Assembly: GCA_964058845.1 (NCBI GenBank)
Contig: CAXKVR010000060.1
Coordinates: 620,001 to 684,000, forward strand
Direction of reading: 5' to 3'
DNA from: Carex sylvatica
Lineage: Eukaryota; Streptophyta; Magnoliopsida; Poales; Cyperaceae
DNA length: 64,000 bases
The stretch's first letter is position 1; every line of letters starts with the position of its first letter. Positions 12,026 to 25,019 of the stretch are shown here, piece after piece. The notes under the pieces are model-generated. The model had not been told where the DNA came from, did no database searches, and saw only the letters and a program-made list of their open reading frames with translations. Both the position numbers and the translations under genes were made by a program.

Positions 12026-14595
12026 TCAATCAAATAATTATTTAATTTATCAAATTTTAACACTCTCATATAATTAATTATGATTTATTAAGTTTGATGA
12101 AAGAAACTTAATACTAGCATAACTGAAGAAAATTAACTTTTAATATGATATGTTTTGAGAAATTTTTTTGTAGACCAGACTCGCAGCTGTACAAGAAATT
12201 TAAGTGAAAATTAAAATAATTAAGTTGATATTTTTCTTTTACCTAAAAACCCTACTTAACAAAATCTCCAAAGTATTCTTTATGCCGGGCATTCAAATGG
12301 CAAATTTTCAATGGATAACATAACACATATATATATATATATATATATAGTGGTCCAAAAAGCGAGAGATTCAATCTCATTGGTTAGGTTCCACAATATT
12401 TTGTCTTATCAATTCAAGCTTGCTTTGCCACATTGGATTCTTGAACCTTTAATCCCATCTCTCTGTTTTTTTTTTCCCCCTTAGAATGAATGTATCCAGC
12501 TTAATTAATTACACCTTGTCAGAGAAACCCAAAAAAAAAAAAAAAATTATGTCTTTTGAAGGGGATTAACAATTTTTTCTGCTGAGTTATATATTTGAAT
12601 GATCATTTGCAGATCATTTTAATTTCTAGTTATGCAATAATACGGTTAGTAAACTTAGTATTGCATTACAAGGATTTTACTTGCTATGATGGCTAATTTT
12701 TACCCAAAAATGTGTTAATGTTACATATATATTGAGCAAGGAATCAATAAACTTTAAAAGAAGGGACCTCTCTCTCCATTTAGCTTAAACTGGAGAGAAG
12801 CTAAACTTCTTGTTTCAAACCAATGAGAAATCAAGAACTAAAATTTGTACCATTCACATATATAAATATTTTTTAAATAAAGCTATAACTGCTGTACTGG
12901 TTTTCTACTCGAAGTTTGAAACGCACCTGAAACTGAAAGGGTTGAACACACAAAATGAGGAAAGTGCTCATGCATTTGAACGTGTCCATAGAAGACAAGT
13001 GTCAATCATCGCCTAATGATACATTTACTATTGCCAAGAATAGAAGGAAAAAAAAGCTTATCTCCTAGAATTCTAAACATAGTTTCATGTTTATTTTATT
13101 GATGTGAACAGCTTTCTCATTTGATTCGAAGTATATCCTCTTATTTTATTGGCAAGTTGAACCTTTTTTGTTTATTTTTCTCGATATTATTTTCATTTCA
13201 TTTCTGTTACTGGTAGTATAGAGAAAGTCCCAAAAAATACAGCACAGAGAACCAAAAAAAGGTGTCGCACAAGCTTGTCAGTACCCAACAGAATACAAGC
13301 GCTCACCTGATCAGGACTGGGTTTAGACTCTACAGCATCAAAAGGCATGATGCAAATATTAAACTAACCTATCTTGATTGTTTCGAGTAGTTGGTTTAAG
13401 AAAAAACAGACGGCGGAGGAACAGTCGTTACCGTAGATTGTTGCTTCGTGCTTGACCACGCATTGCTATACGTGCTTCACATGACACTGGTACTCATGCT
13501 GACAGCCCCTAATCTCGGCATTGCACAAGAAAACATGAAAATTATTTATATATTCAAACATTTCCGTCCCGTGTTAGCCTGACACGTGCAAAATGAATTG
13601 TTTCTATTCTACTACAGCTTATAGGGGGTAGGCATATGCGCAACTTTAGCATTGCAAATTTATTAAGTTATCCCCACACTCGACCCGATTGAAATGAGGC
13701 CGACTGAGCTGTAAGTGCCAATGGTAGGAGAGGCTGCATGTGTTGTTATGTGATATGGAATCAAGAACCCCACCAAACAATTGTTTTTCGCCGGCGCTGC
13801 AACTGCCAGGTATGCTGTGCAAAGTTTCAAAGTAACTAATTGTAAATGCAGTTAAAGCTTGTTAGCAGTAGTTAAAATTTTACGGCATGTGTAACATGTC
13901 GATGAGCATGTTATCAGTTAAAGCTTAATTAGCATTTGAAACAACCGGAACAACCATGTTATGTAACTCAGTACAGTTTTTTCTTCTTTTAATTTTTGAT
14001 AAAAAAATGTGGAGGTCCCCAGATTCCATTAACACGAACATCGATCATATTAAAAAAAATTAAACTGCAAATTAAAAGCAAGTTTCTATTTTTCTTTTTT
14101 CTACAAGTATTAGTGGTTTTTTTTCGGCGTACCAGATATATCATGCTTTTAAATTATGTGGTATTGATGTATGGTTTTGCAAACATACGCGTTAATATAG
14201 TTTTAATTCATTGGCAGGATGTTAAAATTTTCTCACCTATTCATATGTTAAACTACTTTTGGATTCTCTCTCTGTGCAACAGCTCTTTTATTATTCCTAA
14301 AATGAGGAAATTTTCAAGGGGCCATATGCAATTTAGTAGATATTCTACGAAGCAGGCTACAAATGAGATTTAATTTTGGGCCATAATTTAGGCCTTCTTC
14401 TTCCACTAAATTTATGATAAACATAGCCGAGGGATTGGATTGCCCTAGCTTACTGGCCAATAGGTACACGCCACGTCACCCAAAAAGCCAAAATTACGAA
14501 ATTAATGGACATTCTCCAAAGTCCAAACACACATTTGGAACCACTGACCAAAAAAAACATTATCCAAACACACATTTTAGGTTTTAGAACCAAAT
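10023..14595. other. long intergenic stretch, no gene seen
   Basis: Nothing here could be supported as a gene. Open frames (for example 10445-10711 minus, 12810-13016 plus, 13996-14373 plus) are AT-driven, lack domains and have no supporting splice context. The segment 13250-13850 is somewhat richer in GC but still closed in all frames at useful length. Confidence 0.5.
11969..12025. repeat. (AAT)n microsatellite, about 18 units
   Basis: Uninterrupted AAT trinucleotides. On the minus strand this creates a poly-leucine open frame, which is an artefact. Confidence 0.95.
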
Positions 14596-15565
14596 AATGG
14601 TTCTTCATAATTTTGGGCATCAATTTTGCTTTACGGCAAAGAAATTGTTTGTGTCCAAATTGTAAAACAAATAGCATCAACCTATATAATGCCAATTTTG
14701 ATCATCAACTTTTTGCTTTACTGCAATGAAAGTGTTTTGTCTCAAAATTGTAATAAAATAGCAAGAGTGAGCCTATGGTACTATATAGCACATATGGTTA
14801 GCTCAGCTCCAATGAAGAAAACCCAAGCTACTCCAAGAATTCTTGGTATACTATTCATTCCAACCTTCAACCTTCCTTTTTAGGTTTATCAATAGTAAAT
14901 CAATCGAACGCGCTTCGAAAAATTTATCTGCTTTTGGAAGACCTTGCGCTATATGAATCAATCCAAATTTTTGTATATACTAATACTAGATTGAAAGAAT
15001 TTAACTATCATAACCCTTACTTTTTGATTTTTTCAATCCGTACTATGGATCAATATCTTTATTTTCAAAGTCCAAATAGTTGATATAAAGTGTTATACTA
15101 TGGATCAATATCTTTATTTTCAAAGTCCAAATAGTTGATATAAAGCGTTAAACGTGATCTCCATATAAAATTATACTTGTAGATCAAATTTTACATTTTG
15201 TTTGAAATTCTTTTACTATTTTTTAGATAGATAGAAAATTACATGATTTAAAGATTCTAGATCATATTCAAAAGTAGTGATTTTCTAACTGGTAGAAAAT
15301 AGTTTACATTCTATAAAATATAAAATTTAGTTTGCAAGTAAAATTTTCATATGAAGATCATGTTTACCAGTTCTGTTTGATTGTTTGGACTTTAAAAAAC
15401 CAAAATATCAATCCATAGTACGGACCAATCTGTGCTATGCATAGTACCATAGCCTCACTCAAACAGCAACAACCTAATAGCGATTCATAATTCTGAGCAT
15501 CAGTTTTGCTTTACCGCAATGAATTTATTTGTCTCAAAAATTCTAATAAAATAGAAACAACCTAT
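14596..15565. repeat. three diverged copies of a ~95-bp repeat
   Basis: A unit containing 'atcaattttgctttacggcaa' and then 'aaattgtaa..aaatag..aacctat' occurs near 14600-14690, 14695-14765 and 15478-15565. The third copy is separated from the second by the foldback element at 14765-15460, which therefore inserted into the array. Confidence 0.6.
14765..15460. mobile_element. Mutator-like foldback MITE, copy 3
   Basis: The left end GAGTGAGCCTATGGTACTAT pairs with the right end ATAGTACCATAGCCTCACTC. The flanks are AAATAGCAA (14756-14764) and AAACAGCAA (15461-15469), a 9-bp target duplication with one change, as expected of Mutator-like elements. The interior carries the shared core plus a 55-bp tandem duplication (15041-15095 and 15096-15150, one mismatch). 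Confidence 0.8.
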
Positions 15566-16033
15566 GAGAAATCAAATATCCACTGGCAACTCTTCAAACT
15601 AGTTTAACAGAAAAAATGCAATGATTTTAGAAACGAGAAAATCCAATTTGCCAAATTGTAATGAAATCGGATAACTATGAAATAAAAATAACTGAGGACC
15701 AATCTTGAGAAAATGAATTGCAAAAGTTTTAATATAAATACATACATCTGCACAACATCTCGAAGTCTACTAATATACGGAATTACCAGTACTAAAATTC
15801 TCTAATCCAACTCCCCACATAACCCATTTTCGGTCTCTTGATTCATTTTAACATACACTATATACAATCAGCCCCTAATTACCATAAAATATTTCTGTGT
15901 AGCTCTCGTGATAATCCCAGAAAATATTCTTTAAACACACTCAATGCTTCCTCTATTATCACTTCTCCATAGAACCATACTACCTAAAAAAACTACTAAT
16001 TTCATAATTTATACACAAGACCAAAACCCCGAA

Positions 16034-17425
16034 TCAAAAAAGGCATTTACCTAAAGCCAGTCCCATGCCCGCTATGCCCAAACAAAGCGCAAGAGCCAAG
16101 CACCATGTCGCCATCTCAGCAACATTTGCCACGTCATCTCCATTTTCCTTAGTCTTCTTCTCTTCCTCTTTTCTCATTTTGAGCACATTATTCTCTGTCT
16201 CAAGCATCCTAACCCATTGCCTATGTGCCGAGAGCCTGAGTGACTCCTCAAGCAAAATTGCCATCATTTGTTGGTTTCTTTCGGTCGTTGCCATGAAGTC
16301 CTTCTCCGCCTCTCTTGCGCGAGTTTGTGACAGCTGGAGCGCTCTCAATAGGCCAGTGATTTGATCAGAATTTTTATCTTGCCCGAATTCTAGCTCCTTG
16401 GTGCTACAATAAGTAAAGCAAGGTTAATTAGGTGAAATTGGTAACTCATATTTTGCATAGTAAGAAAAGGAAATTGATAGTAAGAACAGTATATTGAATA
16501 GTATTTGGCTGGGTCAAAATGGAAAAATTCTCTTAACTGATGATGATAAATGCTTTTGGCCATGTTCATCCTTTCAAAAAAAAATATATATATGTCTACA
16601 TCATGTGCTGCTGTTGATTATTTCAGCAGCAAAATGTTATCTTACTTTACTTCTAGTCATAAACTACTAATGAAAAGCTACTTGGAAAAAAAAAAATTGT
16701 ATAATAATTTTGGGCGAAAATAGTAAACGCCGATGTTTGACCAATTTAATCCCCAACCATCAGTTTGAATTTGACCAGAAGCCATTGTTGATTTAACGTG
16801 CTTTGCAAAAGGACCTGAATTTAATTATGGGTACTATTGAAAAAGACTATTAAGTGAAAATTCAGTACAGTAATAACCACTAATTTATATGAATTTTGTT
16901 AATTTGGTGATTGCTCTGCTTTTATAGGTGAAGATTCTTTATAAGAAGATTAATGCAGAATTATAGGATGATGACTTCTTGAAATGCATCTTATAAGATT
17001 AATTAAAAGAACAATTGAAACACATAAATATTTTCCACTAATTGGAAAATGACAAAACATAACCTTATCCATTTCACCTAAAAAGTAAAATTAACAACAA
17101 TATCCATTACAAAGAGACGTAATTAAGTGAAATTACAACAAAATTACCAATCGTACCTAAGAGGTGGATCAGGAGATGAGATCTGAGAGAGAAGAGACGC
17201 AGTGGGACTAACAGAACTAGACCTCGCCTTGAGCTTTTCATCGTCTCCGATCGGGGAGAAGAACTTGAGAGGAGGGGGCAAGTCGCAATTTTGCAACAAA
17301 TCAGGGTTGGGTTTGCTAGAAACCACATAACCACCCATGATCATTTCCTTCTCGTACTGCTCCAGTTGCCAATCCAAGTAACCTCTTTTGTTTATCGCCA
17401 TCCAAGAAGATTGCTTCTCCTCCAT
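16034..17425 (-). CDS. small tail-anchored coiled-coil protein, two exons
   Basis: Exon 1 is 17425-17157 and exon 2 is 16403-16034. The intron (16404-17156) has a GT donor (AG|GTACGA) and an AG acceptor (TTGTAG|CACC). Splicing gives exactly 213 codons including the stop, hence 212 residues. The N-terminal 89 residues hold a conserved-looking start (MEEKQSSW, then KRGYLDWQLEQYEKEM) and a serine/proline-rich stretch. Residues about 104-180 are charged and helical, a probable coiled coil. Residues about 188-208 (ATWCLALALCLGIAGMG..) form one hydrophobic span, followed by only four residues, so the protein is probably tail-anchored with its bulk in the cytosol. I recognise the style of small plant membrane proteins of unknown function but no named family. 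A TATA box lies 96 bases upstream of the start. Confidence 0.85.
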
Positions 17426-17520
17426 TTTCCTTTCTCCTCACTCTCTCTCTCTCAGATTCTCTCTTTATTCAAAGGTGAAATGGGGAAAGAAAAGCTCTGT
17501 ACTTTGCGTGTAGAGAATTA

Positions 17521-17527
17521 TTATATA
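17521..17527 (-). promoter_or_regulatory. TATA box of the tail-anchored protein gene
   Basis: The minus strand reads TATATAA here, about 96 bases upstream of the ATG at 17425. A GA-rich leader follows, which is a normal arrangement for a plant core promoter and 5' untranslated region. Confidence 0.55.
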
Positions 17528-17529
17528 TC

Positions 17530-18600
17530 TTTCCTCTTTTTAAAAAAAATTTGGGGAGATGGGATGAGGTTAGGTGGCGACACGGTTGGAGGAAGCGTGG
17601 CGCAAGAGAGAGAAGAGAAATGGAAGGGAAGGGAAGGAAATTGAGGCGGGTTTGGTTTTTATTGGATATAAAAGGAGGTAAACGTATTGACAGATTGTAT
17701 TTCACTTCATGCGGCGCATAGGTATTATATATTTTCACACTTTGTCTTCATTGATTGTGTGATCTGTGATGTGTGAAGCTGAAATAGCTCTGTAAATAAA
17801 TTTGCTATTCTATAAAGAGGAGGGAATTTGTTGGGACTTGAGTAATTTTGGTTGTGTTTGTTTCGTTTGGGAGAAAGCAATAAAAAATCGCTCTCTCAAG
17901 TGGCGTACTGTTGTTGCACTCGACGCGTTGCTCTGCAATTTCTGTTATTCTGATATTTGAAATTTGCTAATTGAGATATTTTATGGGTGGGAGAAATAAG
18001 AATAAGAAAATTTAATTTTTTTTCTGCAGCAAATATTTTCAGGGTTTAAGTAAGCTTGTTTTTTACGGAATCATAGTAAATAAGTAAATCGATGATATTT
18101 TTATTGTTTATTTTGTAAGAAAATACTAAGACCAATAAGAAATTAAAATAATTAAAAAACCATACTAATATCACATTTATTTCCGATGAAAACACTCAAT
18201 CTGTAGTGCATCTCTTAATACTTTTATGAGGTTTCCAAAAGTATCTCACATTTTGAAAATTCACCATGACACATGCTACACCACTTGAGCGTTATAGAGA
18301 AAAATTCGCCTTGTTATGATCCACATTTTGATGAATTATGTTACATAACATGAGTGGCATTTTTTTATTATGATGTTCCATAATTTACATGCATATGCTA
18401 CACGTGACTATGTTATTTTTTTAGAGAAAAAAAAAGAGGCAATGTGGCTAATGTTAATTGAGTGAGTGAATAATGCCACATACAAGATATAATAAGATTA
18501 GAAATAAATTCTATATTTTTACAATTATTTTTTTTTGTATTCGTGTTGAGTAACTAGAAATTATTTTTCTTGCATTTGTATTGAGTAGCTTTATGGGCAA
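17530..18600. other. upstream and intergenic region, no gene seen
   Basis: The first few hundred bases are the probable promoter region of the minus-strand gene. The rest is AT-rich with no recognisable coding or RNA feature. Confidence 0.5.
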
Positions 18601-18601
18601 G

Positions 18602-18990
18602 TAGAGTGGAAAAAATGGCACGGCGGAGCCAATTTCGGCACGGTTATCGTACGAAATAGCACGGCACGTGTGTCAATTACGTGTCGTGATTTGCGTTTTT
18701 TGTGTCGTGATCATCTTTTAAAACTTTGGCACAGCACAGCACGTTATGTGAAAAATCTAATCACAACAAGGCACGTAATCACGGAGTCACGTGTAATTAG
18801 AATCATTAGATATTAATTAAATAGAGAATATTGAACAAAAAAACTTAAATTATAATTAAATGGTCACGCGAGTCATGCAGGCACATTTGGTCACAGTATG
18901 GCGTGACTCACGCGACGTGACCATTCGCGTGTTGTGATCATCCATTGATATTTTAGTCACGGCACGACAGAGTACATTTTTTTCACTCTA
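18602..18990. mobile_element. hAT-like miniature element rich in GGCACG motifs
   Basis: The ends TAGAGTGGAAAAAATG and CATTTTTTTCACTCTA are inverted. Subterminal regions are dense in CACG/CGTG motifs, as in non-autonomous hAT elements. The 8-bp flanks are TGGGCAAG and TGAATAAG, which differ only by G/A and C/T transitions, so they may be a decayed target duplication. Confidence 0.6.
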
Positions 18991-19371
18991 TGAATAAGTT
19001 TGATAAAGATGATAACTATTGTTTAATTTATTAGATTTTTTTTAGAAATAAAAGTGACATGATAACAAGTTAATAATTATATCCATAATCTCTAAAAGAA
19101 AATTTTATTGATATACAAAAAGATTTTTTTTTTGATAAAAGCGGTATTCCTACCCGTTTCATATACAAAAAAGATAGTTTCATATAAAAAAAGATAACTA
19201 AAGATGAATATTGTATGTTTTATATATAGTTAATATTGTTACAATCTAATTTTACAAATTCTTCCTCTACCAATATATTTCATATATATTAATTATAAAT
19301 TCACTACTCTAATTAATTATTGTATATTAATGAATACAAGTGAAATTATAGAGGTTTTATGAAGGAAGCTT

Positions 19372-19575
19372 AATTACAAAGTTTTGTTTTGTTTTCATTA
19401 CAAGCCACGGAGGTTGTAGCGGAGTAATTGCAGTATTTACAATTATTAGAATTGCAGAGCGTATTAACTCCGAATTAGTAGCTTTACATGTAACTGGCCT
19501 TGCTCTAGCTTTTCTAAACAAGGGATCCCATAGATTCCTTATAGAAATGCATGTGGATAGATTTTTCGATGGGTC
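19372..19575 (+). pseudogene. LINE-type RNase H domain fragment
   Basis: Frame-consistent translation gives a GG..SGVI motif, then SELVALHVTGLALAFLNKG, then RFLIEMHVD. This resembles the plant LINE/RVT_3 RNase H pattern 'GGxGGVIR...AELxALxxGLxLAxxxG...xxxVExDS'. The fragment is short, lacks the first catalytic aspartate region and has no reverse transcriptase beside it, so it is a relic. Confidence 0.5.
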
Positions 19576-19680
19576 CAACCAACATATACCAAATTCCTAT
19601 CATATCATCTTAGATATCTCATTCTTTAGAGTATATTATACATTTGAATCGGATTGATTTGAAATTTAATCTGACGGTTC

Positions 19681-19790
19681 AAATTTAAGCTCAATTGGTG
19701 AGGTAATGCACTCAAGAGGATAGAAATTTGAAATTTCTTCCCTTCAATTCTACTTCATTTTTTATTTTCTTTCCAAAAAAATATATTAAT
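19681..19790 (+). mobile_element. possible tRNA-derived SINE remnant
   Basis: TTAAGCTCAATTGGTGAGG resembles a pol III A box. About 30 bases later 'gaaatttgaaatttc' sits where a degraded B box would be. A T-rich tract follows. No target duplication was found. Confidence 0.3.
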
Positions 19791-20639
19791 GGAATAAAAT
19801 TTATTTTTAACAATAAACAAATTTTAAAAAAATGCATTTATATTTTTTCGATTCACAATTAATCAGTGTTTTAAAATGCAGTTTTGTTCATGCATGCGAA
19901 TTTGTATGCGGAAATACATATGTAATTTTTCTATACTTTGTTAAAGAAATATAGATAAAATAAAACTAATTTATATCTAAAGACTTGTTTAGTCTAGTGG
20001 TTTGTGCTATTTACCATATTATAAAGATTATATATTATAATCTTCTTCACCACAAAATAATTTTTAAGCTTTTATCAAATCTGCATAAACCATATATGTG
20101 CCCATATATTCAAAACTTCATGAACTTGATTGCATAAAATTATGTATGCAGAAGACCACTGTATAAACATATGCAATCCATGCGGCCAATTAAAACACTG
20201 CAATTAACCACACATTAATTCAACAAAAGAACTGAAAAATATTTTGTTTTATGAATCACATGACACTTTCAACATATCAAAAACATCTTTTTTAGAAGAA
20301 AAAAAAAATCGAAGACTGAGAATAATGACACAAGACCAATAAGATCAAAATAAATAAGAAAAATAAAACTGAATCAAAATATGCAACATAATTATAAATT
20401 TTGAAAATTTAACATTCCTTGAGTATAAACTTTTAATTGGAAATTTTCAAGGCCTTAGAATGTACCTGGTCCTTTTCAATTAATTAATCAGAGCCTGCGG
20501 GTATTTCCGAAAAAGGAAAAAAAGAGACGGATAGCTAGGATCCGTTCTTCGCTCCAGTCCAGCCAAAGTACAGGACATCTCCAGCATATCTTCTTTTGAT
20601 GTCCCCTGTCAAAATTTGGTAAAATTTAAAAAAAAAAAA

Positions 20640-21370
20640 AAAAAACACTATGGATCTTATCATGGATCTAAAACAGTCAAGGCGTAATCAGATACGTCAT
20701 GGCACGGTACAGTTTCATCATGGTACAGTACTGATGTGTGCCGGTTGTGTACTGTAATTTGCGTGTCTCGTACTGAGACTATTTGTATGACGTGATCATT
20801 TTTTGAAAATTTGACACAGTACAACGAGTCATGTATAATTAGGATTGTTAGATCATGATTGAATAGTGAACCTTGAATAAACTAACTTAAATTATGAAAA
20901 AAAAAAAGAGTTAAATGTTACAAAAAAATAATAAACTTGACAACTGGCCGCACATAGCCACACTGGGCTACAACTATGGCCGCACAGACTCTCTGGAAAA
21001 GTAGTTTTCTGAATTGCAAATTTCAGAATTAATCCATCAATAATTAATATTTGCCTAAATTATTTTATATATTTATGAACCACACCCTATCAAATACATA
21101 GATTATCTAATATCTTATTATCATATTATATTACTTAATTGTAATAATCATATATGACAGTATACAATTTATAATTATATTACATATATATTCAACTTAC
21201 TGTATAACTAACTTACTGTAATGATCTTTCTAAATTTATTCACTTTCTAAATTTATTCACAGCATAGAACAGCATGTAAAATCTAATTTGATATATTATG
21301 ACAAAATACAACACGACACGGTACATGACTTATTCACAGCACGGCACATGTTAAGATCTGCATCATTATC
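20640..21370. repeat. diverged relative of the GGCACG hAT-like element
   Basis: Segments such as 'tgacgtgatcattttttgaaaa..gacacagtacaacgagtca' and the following 'aattaggattgttagatcatgattgaat' parallel 18705-18830. The right side has 'acacgacacggtacatgac'. The ends are not resolved. The rest of the gap 19791-22690 shows no gene. Confidence 0.45.
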
Positions 21371-22690
21371 TCTGATATTGCAGAGAGGGTTGACAATCAT
21401 TTATTTGTTAAATTTTAGAAAGTTTAAATTTCATTTGTGCGAATAAATCGATAATTTGAGTCTGTTAATTTTGAAGAAATGTTTTACATGTAGAGTAAAA
21501 TAAAGAAGTTGGTAATGACATATTGGGTAATACAATTACAACTTACAAGGTGGTTACATTACAAGCAGTTATCTTAATGGAGAGGAGAAGGCATAGTCTT
21601 TTCGTTGACTAAGATAAGATGATAAAACAAGTGAATTCAATGCATTAATTATGTTGTCCCATCTCTAATCATTCCCTCAAGTCACAAGAGAAGGGAAGGC
21701 AAGGGACATATAATGAGATTCCTCTCTTTCGGTTTGAGATTTACTTTCAACCGCTTTGCGATTCAAGATAGCGCACAGGGCAGTATTATTGTGCTTTGAG
21801 ATTCGTGCCAACTTAAAAAGAACGGTCCGGATCTACTCATCTACATCAGTTTACACACAAATTAATGCTAACAATTATTATGTATTTTGGCCAAGCTAAA
21901 ATAGTAAAATACACACATTTTGGCAATCATCAATATTTTTTTTTAAGTTCAAGGCTCATTTTTTTTTACCTCCACAATACACACTTGATCTAGTGTAAAA
22001 TACACACTTTCTATAATAAACTTAAAAGGGGTCTGATCCAATAAGAGTGAATGGATCAACTGAACTCTATTTATTTTTAAAATGTATGTGTTTATACATA
22101 ATTTTTTACATAATTTAGAGTAAAATATTATGGGTACTATAAAATTAATTCCAATACTCACAAGAAAATTTTATATAATTGATCTCCATGTGTGTTTGAT
22201 TCTTGTAACTTAAAGTCTGACTCCGCCCCTAAATTCAACATATCTTGTCAAAAACGTCACTAAAATACACGCATAGATATTATAAATAATATTTGATTAT
22301 TACATAAAACAAATTTGACTATTTATTGTTTTAAAAAATTAGCCAAAAATAATATAAGAATATTTCAAAAATGTGAAATTCATAGATATATTAATCCGAG
22401 ATATATATTATTACTTTATTATTGGCTAGTTGGGGAAATATTATGTGCGCATAGTTTTGATTTACATATTTAATTCATATATATTAATTTTTTTTTTTTG
22501 AGGCAACATGGTTTCTTTTGGTGCGAATATTTGAAGAGACCGTTTCAAGTCTACTGAGGTAACTAGGTCAAAAACACGCTTAATTAAGATCGTGTACGAA
22601 ATGTATTTACCCAATTGGTATTGTTTGCTTTCATTAAGGTACATGATATTTGTATTCTTTAATTAGGTACTTTAATTAATTATTTGTTTG
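21371..22690. other. intergenic, no gene seen
   Basis: AT-rich sequence. Open frames at 21949-22161 and 22462-22644 (minus) have no recognisable features. Confidence 0.5.
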
Positions 22691-22696
22691 TTGAGA

Positions 22697-23480
22697 AAGA
22701 TCCCTCTTTGCTTTGCTGCCCAATTTAGTCTAATATTTGCATTTTGTTGTGTTGTCACCAAGAAAAAAAAACAGTTGTATCAACTCATCATATGGGCAAA
22801 TTTTGACAATTTTGTTTAGCCAAAAAATATTTTGACTTTTGTATTTCTCAAATTAGGGATGGATCCAACAAATTTGGAGGAATATATATATATATATATG
22901 TGTGTTTCACAAGTTTTATATTTACAATATTTTTCTTACTTCTAGGATCAGATGTTCTTCATTTAATTAGAAATAATTTGGTTTTCTTGAGACAAAAAAT
23001 CCCTCCTTGCGTAGCTGCCCAATTTAGTTTAATATTTGCATTTAATTGTGTTAACACCAAGGGAAAAAAAAAACATTTGTATCAACTCATATGGTCAAAT
23101 TTTGACAATTTTGTTGAGCCAAAAAAATATATTGACTTTCGTAGTTCTCAAATTAGGGATAAATCCAACAAATTTGAATGATATGTGTTACACAAGTTGT
23201 ATGTTTACTAGATTTTTCTTATTTCTAGGCTTATATGTTCTTCCCTTAAATATGTGCTTTTATTATTTTTTGCTTGTTGATAAAAATCCTTGCTTAGTTG
23301 CCTAATTTAGTTTAATATTTGCATTTTCTTGTGTAATTATCTCCATGGAAAAAAAATATATATATATCAACTCAGGTCAAATTTTGACACTTCATTTTAG
23401 AAAAAAATTATTTTGACTTCGTAGTTCTAAAATTAGGGATAAATCCAATAAATTTGGAGGAATAAATGTTAAACAATTTT
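22697..23480. repeat. three-copy tandem repeat, ~290-bp unit
   Basis: Each unit begins near 'aatccctc/cttgc..tgcccaatttagtttaatatttgcatt'. It continues through 'tatcaactca..tcaaattttgaca' and 'gacttcgtagttctcaaattagggat' and ends near 'ttctaggctta'. Starts are about 22697, 22991 and 23281, the last copy being incomplete. The open frames at 22900-23305 fall within it and are not genes. Confidence 0.75.
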
Positions 23481-23757
23481 CTTCAAAACCTAGTCATGTT
23501 GCTTCTGAACTTGAAATAGGAAAAAAAAACGGAGGAAAGGAGTAAAGTAAAATAAAAAATAAAAATATAAAGCAAGTGCTCAACTTGATTTAAATAAATA
23601 ATATGATTAGTGAACTGATCCATCAAGTAATGATTGACCCCATAATTAGTGGGTAATTAATTAAGTACAATATCAACTTGCTCCGCTCCTCGCTTCCCTA
23701 CACCCATTCTTTACCAGAAAGGGAATAATTTTTTAATCTCTAGCTAATAGATAACAT

Positions 23758-23776
23758 CTTTTTTTTTTCTTTTTTT

Positions 23777-23808
<32 letters not shown>

Positions 23809-23810
23809 TA
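23758..23810. repeat. T-rich homopolymer tract
   Basis: About 50 bases of T interrupted twice by C. It may be the tail of an old retroposon on the minus strand, but no body or target duplication is clear. Confidence 0.7.
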
Positions 23811-25015
23811 CCTCTTTTAGTGTATAGGCAAAAAATTTACTCTACCTACGGGTTTTTCCTCAAAAAAAAAAACTTTGTTTTTCTTATTCAATTGTAGTTT
23901 TATTCCAGAGACATGCTAATTAAGCAATTTTGCCCCATTTTCCAGGAGATTCCATGCAACATGTCACCCTTGTATTTTTATCCACAAGTGTGAATTTTAT
24001 TAAATTTTACATATATTGTAATCGCCTTCTAGATTAAATGTGATGTGTGTCAAATTCTAGACAATACAATTCTCATTTTGATGTATTATTTTCACCAAAG
24101 ACATTAAATATGAACTATTGGAATATTTAAAATTTGATGAACATTAAAACTTACACTACATTTTATCAATTTATTTGTGTACGATATACATAAAGAATAT
24201 ATCACAGTTTATTTGTCGGATTTCAAATTATAAGTTATCTTTGAAAGTTATCAAAATTAATTAAGTTAATATGTTGTGAATATATTCAACCATGATTGAA
24301 GTGCACAATCCAAGTAAATAATTAAGATAAATAAATTTTAATATTAATTCGGACAATGCAAATTAATGAAGTATATGGTAAAGGTTCACACATAACAAAC
24401 ACTGTTCAAATTTGCAAATGACTCAACCATATATAAACTAATTAACCTTTGATTTATCATCAAATTAAATTTAAACTTGCTAAAGTTTAATAGGGAGCTA
24501 TCCATATGGCCAATAATACTAAGACTTATAATTCAATCTTACAATATTTTTTGTTTGGTTTGTTAAAAAAGAAGTCAAGGTTGTCATTTTTACAAAATTT
24601 CTATGGATTTAATCCAAAATATATTCAAAGACAAAACCAAAACCAAATAGACCATAGATAAAATATCTGGCAACAAATGAAGACAAAAACCTATAAATAT
24701 AGTATAATACCATAATTAGAGTAATATTTAAGCCAACGGGGAATTGAGAAAAATATTGTCTCCAATCAAATCACACCAAAGAAGTTGGATAAATTAAGTT
24801 AAGAAATTGACTTGAAGCTTCAATCCACATCTCCTCTCTGATTTAAATTGAAAGTCTCAATCTCTAAACCAACTGATATTAATTAGGTCACACATCACTC
24901 ATTGACGCACATCTCTAGATTATGTCACACTCAAATTAAAGAAAAGGATACAAGATCTTACACTAATACCGACACTGATTAAAAAATTGAATTCTGCATA
25001 TATTACTATGCATGG
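23811..25015. other. intergenic, no gene seen
   Basis: AT-rich sequence with no coding, RNA or repeat feature that I can support. Confidence 0.5.
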
Positions 25016-25019
25016 TATA

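Noticed and set aside
11869..12069. Poly-leucine open frame
   Set aside because: Artefact of the AAT trinucleotide run.
13996..14373. 125-residue open frame
   Set aside because: AT-rich, no recognisable domain, and no evidence of a promoter or of neighbouring exons.
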